A stretch of DNA of 64,000 nt. Source: Delphinapterus leucas (taxonomy: Eukaryota; Chordata; Mammalia; Artiodactyla; Monodontidae). The notes under the pieces were generated by a model that saw nothing but the letters and a program-made list of their open reading frames with translations, was not told the origin of the DNA and did not search any database. The stretch spans positions 8,995,708 to 9,059,707 of the forward strand of contig NW_022098044.1 in assembly GCF_002288925.2 (NCBI RefSeq). Reading direction: 5' to 3'. Positions 28,501 to 40,500 of the stretch are shown here, piece by piece; within the stretch, counting starts at the first letter, position 1, and each line of letters begins with the position of its first letter. The position numbers and the translations under genes were made by a program.

Positions 28501-31500
28501 CCAGGGAAGCCCAAAAGTCTCATTCTTCCCGGGAAAACAATTCTGAGTACATGGTCTACACCCAAAGTGGGTGAAATAACTTTTACAAACAAAGGACAGA
28601 GTAACTTTATGATCTCAACTTGTAAAAATAACTCACCGCCCCATTAATTCTAAGAAATAAAAGAAGCTATAGATTAATTCTTTTAAAGAGCATGGATTCT
28701 ACTTCAGTATAATTTTAGCAGTATCATTTTAAAACATTAATGTTTCAGCAATTCTATTTTACCATTGAATACTTTCTTTATTTACTTAACTAGATTGCAT
28801 TTTAACCTTACATCCTGTCTACAGGGTATATCCGGCTCTCAGGACCTCTGTCAAGCAGTGTCCCAGCAGAGCCGGACAATTACTTACCACTGCCCCCCAC
28901 CCCCACAAAATAACCACCACCAGGAAATCTGATGACATTACTCAGTGAGCAGACGTCAGCAGTGGGCCCTCAAAGAGTAAACAACTTCCCAACTGCTCTG
29001 GATAAGGGGATCGGAACTACTAGAATTCGTGCATTCATCCTTTCTTTGTGTATGAAAATCAGAATCAAACTGACCTAATGCTTCAGGCCATAGCCCTCTT
29101 ATTATTTAGTTTTCACATTAATATTTAGAAGGGAACAGTCATTTTCAAATCAGTTTTAATAACAGCTTTCAGCTTCAAAAGCAACTGATATTTTTAGGTA
29201 ATACAGGAACAATAATATATTCATGAACTGATATCAGTAATTATACAAGTTGTTGAATTTAGTCTTTTGGGTTTTTTAATATTTATATATTTATTAAGAT
29301 TTATTGTTAAAAAAAGACTGTTAAATTGGGATATCAGATAAGAATGATGTCTGTTTGTATTTATTATTTTAAAGTAATTTTTTGTTAACATGGCTGATGG
29401 AAATCTGAAATACATCATTATTAGACACCTTGATGAACCACCTATCAGTTTTCTTTTGTTTGCCTAACTGACCTAACTGCAGGGCAAAGTTACTATGTTA
29501 CCAATCTTGATCACCAGTGAGGGTAGGAGAGGAAAGAGATATATAATTCCAACCTGTCTAAATATTCTACTCCCCTGACCCTCCCCTTACCCCTTGACTG
29601 CTTTTTTTTTTCCTGCAGCTTTAGTTACCATTTGCCCCACTACATATTTTATTATCTTCTTTTTAAAGGAGTGTCTCTCCCATGAGAATACAAGTTCTAC
29701 AAAGACAGGGATTATCTGTTTTATTTATTGCTATATTTCCAATACCCAAAACAGTGCCTAGCATATGGCAGACATTCAAAAAATACTTCTTAATGAATGT
29801 TTGCTCAACAGCTAATCTTTTTTTATCTCTGTATTTAAATTTTTATTTTACTAAGTCTTTTGAAAATGTAATATATTTATTTTTTAACATCTTTATTGGA
29901 GTATAATTGCTTTACAATGAGCTAATCTTTTTGAACCATTTATCTAAAAATCATACTCATACCAGCTTATACATATACACATGTATATAATACAGCACTT
30001 CCAGTTTTCAGAGTATTTTCATATATATTTTATATTGTAAAGGAACAGAAAGGAAGGAAGCAATCTTAGGAAAAGCCTAAGCACTAGGAACCACAAATGA
30101 ATCATGGGATCTTTTTCCTACATCCCTTTATTAGAAACAGAAAGTTATGCTGGGATCAATTTATATTAATTGTTTACAAACCTAGGAGCTATAGCAAAGA
30201 CATAAATCAGATTTTGTCTTGAGCCATATTGTCCCTCCAGGCTTTCCCTGTACAGCCAGTGGCCATCTTGTCTCTCTCTGGGCAGAGTGGTAAATTGATC
30301 AAAGGGGCACAGCCTGGACAAGAGTCAGGAGACACCAGTTCTTAGGTGGGGAGTGTCAAAATTAACCCAGACATTTGTGGACCACCTACTTACTATGTTG
30401 TAAGCCAAGCACAGAGGTAGGTACTGAGAGTGCAAAGACCAAATGCCTACCCTGTCCTGAGTAGGAGAAGGGGAAAACGTAAATTATGACAACATGGTGC
30501 AGATTTAATATAGAAAGAAGGTGTCTAGTATGTGCTAAAGACTTTGCTTCCAATCATATTTAAATCCAATTTAGTCCTTACCCTATGAGTAAGGGAAGCT
30601 CATTAACTCCATTTTACTGATGACCAAACTGAAGCTCAGAGCCGTATTATTAAAGCGCTGGTAAGTGGCAATGGTGGGAACTGGGCCCAATTCACAGAAA
30701 CTTAATTCCTGTGGTCTCTTTTTTTTTAAAATAATAAATTTATTTACTTATTTTTGGCTGCGTTGGGTCTTCGTTGCTGCGCGCAGGCTTTCTCTAGTTG
30801 CAGCGAGCGGGGGCTACTCTTCCTTGCGGTGCGTGGGCGTCTTACTGCAATGGCTTCTCTTGTTGCGGAGCACAGGCTCTAGGCGTGTGCTTCAGTAGTT
30901 GTGGCTCACGGGCTCCAGAGTGTAGGCTCAGTAGTTGTGGGACACGGACTTAAGTCGCTCCGTGGCATCTTCCCGAACCAGGGCGTGAACCTGTGTCCCC
31001 TGCATTGGCAGGTGGATTCTTTTTTTTTTTTTGCAGTACGCGGGCCTCTCACTGTTGTGGCCTCTCCCGTTGTGGAGCACAGGCTCCGGACGCGCAGGCT
31101 CAGCGGCCATGGCTCACAGGCCCAGCCGCTCCGCGGCATGTGGGATCTTCCCGGACCGGGGCACGAACCCGTGTCCCCTGCATCGGCAGGCGGACTCTCA
31201 ACCACTGCACCACGAGGGAAGCCCCCTGTGGTCTTTTCATGCTTCACTGGGAAAGGCCTAAAGTTACCTGACCCTAACCTGTATCTAGCTGAAATAAGAC
31301 CAAGAACCTGGAAAGCAGCATCCATCCATTTGACAAATCTTTGTTGAACACTCACTATGTATCAGATGGTTTCCTAGGCACTGGGCATTCAACAGAGAAC
31401 AAGACAGATAATATTGCTACACAGCAGGGAGGGGTTTGACGGAGAGTAACTGGGTTGCTGTTTTGAATCAGAGTCAAGGAAGGCCTCTCTGAGGGGGAAC

Positions 31501-34500
31501 TGTGGAAGGCGAGATCTGAATGACGAGGAGTCAGCCACGCCAGGAGTGGAGGAGGGAGCACCAGGCAGAGCACAGGACCGAAGGTGGGAACAGGGTGGAC
31601 ATTTGAGGAAAGGAGAGGGAAGAGTGCTGAGATGAGCTCACGGCTAGGCAGGAGCTGTAAGGTGTGGAGCTTTCTAGGCCAGAACAAGAAAACTGGGTTT
31701 CGTTCTAAATTTCATGAAGAGCCACTAGAAAGTTTTATACAAGGGAATGATATGATCTGATTTTTATTTTTTTAAGATCCCTTTGGGGACTTCCCTGGCA
31801 GTGCAGTGGTTAAGACTCCACGCTCCCAATGCAGGGGGCCCGGGTTTGACCCCTGGTCGGGGAACTAAAATCCTGCATACTGTGCAGTGCAGCCAATAAT
31901 AATAATAAAATAAATGAATGAATGATCCCTTTGGCTACCTGTGGAAAACAGTCAGTGAGAGAGTGAGAGTAGAGGCAAAGAGACAGTAAGGAAGCTTCTG
32001 TAGTAGTCCAAGTGAGAGACGATGGTAGCCTGGCCTAGCAGTTGCCACAGAGATGAGTAGATGAATCTGGGGGGTGTTTTGCAGGTGGAGTGATCAGGAC
32101 TTGCTAATGGACAGAACACAACCAAATCCACCGATTCCAAGACCAGAATTCTGATATCTGACTTGAAGTTTTACGTCAGTGTTGTGTGGAAATTTGGGGT
32201 TCTGCAGGGCATCCTACTAGAAGCTGGTGTGGATCTGCTTGGTCCTTTCCAGATCCACCCACAAGATGGCACCAAGATCTACCCTGAGGCAAAGCTCCTT
32301 CCTAGCCGCTTCCCCTGGTCCTTCTCCCAGAGCAAGCAAAATACTCCATTATCCATCCTCAGTGTCCCAGTCTCTTTTTTCTCCCCTTACCTGGTCTTAA
32401 TATGCCCTTCAGTCAATTTAAACAGCACATATTTACAAGAAGGCTTTTATATGTTACCTCAATTGGATGCCAAAATCAAGTCACATGCTAGGGTGAAACT
32501 GTTCAGGTCCTTTTTTCCCAAACCCATAGTGCTGGGCAAAAAATGGTGTCTGGATTAAATGAACTATTTAAAGAGCTTATCACGGGTCTTCCCAGGTGGT
32601 GCAGTGGTTGAGAGTCCACCTGCCAATGCAGGGGACACGGGTTTGTGCCCCGGTCCGGGAAGATCCCACATGCCGTGGAGCGCATGGGCCCGTGAGCCAT
32701 GGCCGCTGAGCCTGCGCGTCCGGAGCCTGTGCTCCGCGACGGGAGAGGCCACAACAGTGAGAGGCCCGCGTAACGCAAACAAATAAATAAATAAATAAAA
32801 TAAAGAGCTTATCACAATTCCTGACAGTGAGCAAATGCCCAATAAATTCTAAATATCTACAGAAAAGGTTTTCCAAGAAGTTTTTGCTATGAAACTATAA
32901 TTTTACACACACAGAGGCATTTTTAAAACTATATTTTTCCAAAGAGCTGTTTCCTTCAGAGCACTTAGGTAATCTCTAATAAGAACCATTAACATCACAG
33001 TACCTTGAAATACTGTACAAAATAGGACCCACTTCTTAAATATTATGTTAATGTAGTTGATACAGGGGACAAATAAAGGTTTTCTAGAAACCCTGCAAGG
33101 AGACTGCCTCTGAAGGTGAAAACAGAATCAACCCAGAAAAATTGAGGATAGCCAACTGAAGGATTAACCCAACCCATGAGCCTCTCTTTCACTGTGTCAG
33201 TGAAATTTAAGAATCCTCAAATCCAACTGCAGAAATCTAGCTATAACATCATGGAGGCAAGGCCAGAATCTACTTCTTCCCCACCCCCTCCAAAAAGAGA
33301 AGACTGACTACTTGGATCTTCCCGTCAGAATGAGGAGGGTGTACAGGCAGCCCAGCAGAGGGAAGCCAGAGGTTGAGAACTCAGTGCTATTGATCCAGCT
33401 CCCTCCCAGAGAAAAACTGAATCCAGCAGGCATGGGTGATCTAGATATCAAAAGGAATACTCCTAACTTATAAATTAATAAATTAGCATCCTGCCTCTCT
33501 CCGGGACAAGTCTATTTCAGGCGTATTTACATTTATCAGTCATGTTTATCTCACACCCTGCACACTCAGACAGCAGTGAGCCTTATTCAGAAGGCTCCAC
33601 AGCTGCTTGCCCGCCCACCTGACCTGACCGCAAGCCCCAGCCTAGATTTTACTGGGTTCGCTTAATGGACCTCAGTGCTGTCTGAAGGGGATTACACTGA
33701 GAATGACAACCCATGCAACACAGTGAATTATCCAGAATCATCCAAACTTCCCTTCACCAGTATTCCTGAGGTGGGACACATAGGGGTTTGAACTCTGACC
33801 CCTCTCCCCTGAAAAACTGTAACTTTAGGCAAGTTTCTTCACTTTGCTAAATCTCACCTGGAAATTAGTGACTGTGAAGATGAAATGAGTAACAGATATG
33901 CAGCTCTCTGCATGGTGCCTGGCATACAGTTAAGTGCTCCATAGCGAGTAGCCATTATCACTAGTGAAAGGGGATGCATGAGCATTCACGATGCCCCTGG
34001 TTTGGTTCTAGAGCAATGAAGAAATCCTTACTAGGTATGGAAGCTAAAAACGTAGGTTTTGACAGAAAGTGGGTTTCCAAACTCAGTTGTGGCATGCAGG
34101 CCCTAGAGTGCGCAGACTTCAGTAGTTGCAGTGCATGGGCTCAGCAGTTGTGGCTTGCAGGCTCTAGGGTGCAGGCTCAGTAGCTGTGGTGCACGGGCTT
34201 AGTTGCTCCGCGGCATGTGGGATCTTCCCGGACCAGGGCTCGAACCCGTGTCCCCTGCATTGGCAGGCGGATTCTTAACCACTGTGCCACCAGGGAAGTC
34301 CTAAGGTAAAATCTTGACCAGAAGTTGTCTGGTATTTATATTTCTGAGATGTATATCTACGTCCTCCAAACTAAATGTATTTTTAAGACTTTTTTCAGAG
34401 TAGTTTTAGGTTTACAACAAAATTAAGAGGGAGGTAGAAAGATTTCCATTATACCCCCTGCCCCCACACAGGCACAGGCTCTGCCATCATTAACATCACT

Positions 34501-37500
34501 CACCAGAACAATACATTTTTTAACCAAGGATGAACCTACACTGACACATCATAATCACCCCAAATCCATACTCTACCTTAGGGTTCACTCTTGTTATTGT
34601 ACTTTCTATGGGTTTGGACAAATATACAGTGATGTGTATCCATTATAATATCCTATAGAGTATTTTCACTGCCCTAAAAATCCTCTGTACTCTACCTGTT
34701 CATCTCTCCCCACCCCCTACCACTGGCAACCATTTATCTTCTTATTGTCTCCATAGTTTTTTGCCTTTTCTAGACTACCATATAGTTGGAATCATACAAG
34801 TATGTAGCCTTTTCATATTGGCTTCTTTCACTTAGTAATACGGATTTAAGGTTCCTCCATGTCTTTTTTGTGGCTTGATAGCTCATTTCTTTTTAGTACT
34901 GAATAATATTCCACTGTCTGGATGTACCAAAATTTATCCATTCACCTACTGGAGGACATCTTGGTTGCTTCTAAGTTTTGACACTTATGAATAAAGCTGC
35001 TATAAACATCCTTATGCAGGTGTTTGTATAGATATGTTTTCAACTCCTTTGGGTAAATACCAAGGAGAGCAATTGCTAGATCGTATGATAAGAGTATGTT
35101 TAGTATTGTAAGAAACTGCCAATCTGTCTTCCAAAGTGGCTATGCCATTTTGCATTCCCCCTAGCACTGTTTGCACCCTCCAACCCCATTGCTCCACATC
35201 CTTGTCAGTATTTGGTGTTGTCAGTGTTCCAGATTTTGGCCATTTAAATAGGTGTAGAGTAGTATCTTACTGTTGTTTTAATCTGCATTTCCCTGATGAC
35301 ACATGATGTTGGGCATCTTTTCATATGCTTATTTGCCATCTGTATATCTTCTTCGGAGGTGGCTGTTAAGGTCTTTGGCCCCTTTTTTAATCAGATTGTT
35401 CATTTTCTAATTGTTGCATTTTTAAGAGTTCTTTATATATTTTGGACACCAGTCCCTTATCAGACATATCTTTTGCATATATTTTTCCCAGTCTGTGGCT
35501 TGTCTTCTAATTCTTTTGATATTGTCTTTCACAGAGCAGAAGTTTTTAATTTTAATGAAGTCCAGTGTATCAATTATTTCTTTCATGGATTACATCTTTG
35601 GTGTTGTATCTAAAAAAGCATCACTATAACCAAGGTCATCTAGGTCTTCTTCTATGTTATCTTCTAGGAGTTTTACAGTTTTACATTTTACTTTTAGGCC
35701 TATGATCCACCTTGAGTTAATTTTTGTGAAGGGTGTGACATCTGTATGTAAATTCATTATTTTGGATATGGCTGTCCAGTTGTTCCAGCACCATTTGTTG
35801 AAGTGACTATCTTTGTTCCATTGTATTGCCTTTGCTCCTTTGTCAAAGATCCGTTGGCTATATTTATGTGTGTCTATTTCTGGGCTTCCAACTTTGTTCT
35901 TTAATATTATATAGCTATTCCGGGTCTTTTGCCTCTCCATGTAAATGCTTTAATCAGTTTGTCAATATCCATAAAGTAACTTGCTGAGATTTTGACTGGG
36001 ATTGCATTGAATCTATAGATCAAGTTGGGAAGAACTGACATCTTGACAGTATTGAGCCTCCCTACCCACAAACATGGAATATCTCTCCATTTACTTGGTT
36101 CATCTTTGATTTTCTTCAGAATTTTTTAGTTTTCCTCATATAGATCTTGCACATATTTTGTTAGATTTATACCTAAGTTTTTTTTGTTGTTTTTTGGGTG
36201 CTAATGTAAGTGGTATTGTGTTTTTATTTTCAAACTCTTATTGCTCATTGTTAGTATATAGGAAAGCAATTGACTTCTGTATATTAGTCGTGTATCCTGC
36301 AACCTTGCTATAATCACTTACTAGTTTCCGGAGTTCTTCTGTCTGTTGTTTTGGATTTTCTATACAGACAATCATGTCATCTGTGAACAATGACAGTTTT
36401 ATGTCTTCCTTCCCAAGCTGTATACCTTTTATATCCTTTTCTTGACTTTTTGCATTAGCAAGGACTTTCAGTATGATGTTAAAAAGAAGTGGTGAGAGGG
36501 GACATCACTACCCTGTACCTGATCTTAACAGGAAAGCTTCAAGTTTCTCGCCATTTAAGTATGATATGAGCTGTAGGTTTTTTTGCAGGTATTCTTTATC
36601 AGGTTGAGGGAGTTCCCCTCTACTCCTAGTTCGCTGAGCAACTTTTATCATGAATGGGTTTTGGATTCTGTCAAATGTTTTCTCTATCTACTGATATGAT
36701 CATGTGATTTTTCTTTTTTAGTCAGTTGATGCTGTGGATTAATTTTCTGATGTAGGAGCAGTCTTGTTTACCTGGGTCTGTTTATATCTTTTTTATTTGA
36801 TTTGCTAATACTTTGTTGAAAAATTTTGCATCTATGTTCAGGAGAGATGTTGGTCTACAGTTTTTCTTTTCTTGTAACGTCTTTGTCTGGTTTTGGCATG
36901 AGGGAAATGCTGGCTTCATAGAATGAGTTAGAAAGTACTCCCTCTCCTTCTATCTTCTGAAAGGGATTGGAGAGAACTGGTATAATTTCTTCCTTAAATG
37001 TTTGGTAGAAATGATCATATGGTTTTTATTCCTCAGTCTGTTGATGTGGTGTAACACTGATTGATTTGCGAATACTGAAGAATCTTTGCATCCCTGGGAT
37101 AAATTTCACTTGATCATGGTGTATGATCCTTTTAAAGTATTGTTGGATTCAGACTGCTAGTATTTTGTTGAGGATTTCTGCGTCTATGTTCATCAGTGAT
37201 ATTGGCCTATAATTTTCTTTTTTGTGGTATCTTTGTTTTTGGTATCAGGGTGATGGTGGCCTCACAGATGTGTTTGGGAGTATTCCTTCCTCTGCAATTT
37301 CTTGGAATAGTTTCAGAAGGAGAGGTGTTAACTCTTCTCTAAATGTTGATAGAATTCGCCTGTGAAGCCATTTGGTCCTGGACTTCTGTTTGTTGAGAGG
37401 TTTTGGTTTTTGTTTTTCTTTGGCTGTGCTGCTACACAGCTTGCGGGATCTTAGTTCCCCGACCAGGGACTGAATCCGGGCCCTCGGCAGTGAAACCGCA

Positions 37501-40500
37501 GTCTTAACCATTGGACCACCAGGGAATTCCCTTGTTGGGAGTATTTTAATCACAGTTTCGATGTCAGTACTTGTGATTGGTCAGTTCATATTTTCTATTT
37601 CTTCCTGGTTCAGTCTTGGAAGGTTGTACCTTTCTAAGAATCTGTCCATTTCTTCCAGGTTGTCCATTTTATTGGCATATAGTTGCTTGTAGTAGTCTCT
37701 AACGATCCTTTGTACTTCTGTGGTGTCCATTGTAACTTCTCCTTTTTCATTTCTTATTGCTTTGAGCCCTCTCCTTTTTTTTCTTGATGAGTCTGGCTAA
37801 AGGTTTATCAATTTTGTTTATCTTTTCAAAGAACCAGCTTTTAGTTCATTAATCTTTTCTATTGTTTTCTTCGTTTCTGTTTCATTTATTTCTGCTCTGA
37901 TCTTTATGATACCTTTCCTTCTACTAGCTTTGGGTTTTGTTTCTTCTTCTCTCTCTAGTTGCTTTAGGTGTAAGGTTAGTTTGTTTATGTGTGATTTTTC
38001 TTGTTTCCTGAGATAAGATTGTACAGTATTGCTATAAACTTCCCTGTTAGTACTGCTTTTGCTGCAACCCGTCGGTTTTTGGATCATCGTGCTTATGTTT
38101 TCATTTGTCTCTAGGTATTTTTTGATTTCTTCAGTGATCCATTGGTTGTTTAGTAGCATACTGTTTAGCCTCCATGTGTTTGTGGTTTTTACAGCTTTTT
38201 TCTTGTAGTTGATTTCTAATCTCAAAGTGCTGTGGTCAGAAAAGATGGTTGATATGATTTCAATTTTAAGTTTCCTGAGGCTCGCTTTGTGGCCCAACAC
38301 GCGATCAATCCTGGAGAATGTTCCATGTGCACTGGAGAAAAATGTGCATCCTGCTGCTTTTGGATGCAATGCTCTATAAATATCAATTAAGTCCATCTGG
38401 TCTAATGTGTAATTTAAGGCCTGTGTTTACTTATTTATTTTCTGTCTGGGTGATCTGTCCATTGATGAAAGTAGGGTGTTAAAGTACCCCACTATTATTG
38501 TGTTACTGTTGATTTCTCCTTTTATGACTGTTAATATTTGCCTTATATAGTGAGGTGCTCCTATGTTGGGTGCATATATATTTATAATTGTTGTATCTTC
38601 TTCTTGAATTGATCCCTTGATCATTATGTAGTATTCGTCTTTGGAAGAATCAATATTGTCAAAATGACTATACCACCCAAGGCAATCTACAGATTCAATG
38701 CAATCCCTATCAAATTACCAATGGCATTTTTCACAGGACTAGAACAAAAAAATCTTAAAATCTGTATGGAGACACAAATGATCCTGAATAGTCAAAGCAA
38801 TCTTCAGAAAGAAAAACAGAGTTGGAGGAATCAGGCACCCGGACTTCAGACTATACTACAAAGCTACAGTCATCAAAATGGTATGGTACTGGCACAAAAA
38901 CAGAAATACAGATCAGTGGAACAGGATAGAAAGCCCAGAAATAATCCCCCACACACCTACGGTCAATTAATCTACAACAAGGGAGGCAAGACTATACAAT
39001 GAAGAAAAGACAGTCTCTTCAATAAATGGTGCTGGGAACACTGGACAGCTACACTTAAAAATAAATGAAATTAGAACATTCTTTAACACCATACACAAAA
39101 GTAAACTCAAAATGGATTAAAGACCTAAATTTAAGACCGGATACTATAAAACTCTTAGAGGAAAACATAGGCAGAACGCTCTTTGACAAAAATCGCAGCA
39201 ATATCTTTTTCAATCCGTCTCCTAGGGTAATGGAAATAAAAACAAAATAAACAAATGGAACCTAATTAAACTCAAAGGTTTTTGCACAGCTAAGGAAACC
39301 ATAAACAAAATGAAAAGACAATCCACAGAATGGGAGAAAATATTTGCAAACAATGTAACCTAGAAGGGATTAGTCTCCAAAATTTACAAACAGCTCATGC
39401 CATTTAATATCAAAAAGAACAAACAACCCAATCAAAAAATGGGCAGAAGACCTGAATAGACATTTCTCTAAAGAACACATAGAGATGGCCAAGAGGCACA
39501 AGAAAAGATGCTCAACATGGCTAATTATTAGAGAAATGCAAATCAAAACTACAATGAGAGAGCACCTCACACCAGTCAGAATGGCCATCATCAAAAAACC
39601 TACAAACAGGGCTTCCCTGGTGACGCAGCGGTTGAGAGTCCGCCTGCCGATGCAGGGGACACGGGTTCGTGCCCCGGTCTGGGAAGATCCCACATGCCGC
39701 GGAGCAGCTAGGCCCGTGAGCCACGGCCGCTGAGCCTGCGTGTCCGGAGCCTGTGCTCCACAACGGGAGAGGCCACAACAGTTGAGAGGCCCGCGTACCG
39801 CAAAAGAAAAAAAAAAATCTACAAACAATAAATGCTGGCGAGGGTGTGGAGAAAAGGGAACTCTCCTACACTGTTGGTGGGAATGTAAACTGGTATACCC
39901 ACTATGGAGAACAGTTATCGAGGTACCTTAAAAAACTAAAGATAGAGCTACCATATGATCCCACAATCCCAATCCTAGGCATATATGCAGAGGAAACCAC
40001 GGTTTGAAAGGATACATGCACCCCAATGTTCACTGCAGCGCTGTCTACTAGCCAAGACATGGAAGCAACCTAAATGTCCATTGACAGATGAATGGATAAG
40101 AAGATGTGGTACATGGACTTCTCTGGTGGCGCAGTGGTTAAGAATCCACCTGCCAATGCAGGGGACACAGGTTTGAGCACTGGTCCAGGAAGATCCCACA
40201 TGCCGTGGAGCAACTAAGCCCGTGTGCCACAACTACGGAGCCTGCGCTCTAAAGCCCATAAGCCACAACTACTGAGCCTGTGTGCCACAACTACTGAAGC
40301 CCAAGCGCCTAGAGCCCGTGCTCCAAAACAAGAGAAGCCACTGCAATGAGAAGCCCGGCGCACCATAACGAAGAGTAGCCCCCTCTTGCTGTAACTAGAG
40401 AAAGCCCGCACGCAGCAACAAAGACCCAATGCAGGGCTTCCCTGGTGGTGCAGTGATTGAGAGTCCACCTGCCAATGCAGGGGACACGGGTTTGTGCCCC

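Noticed and set aside
37818..38396. 192-codon minus-strand frame that looks like a nuclease/RT gene
   Set aside because: It is a surviving piece of L1 ORF2 within the inverted L1, not a host gene.
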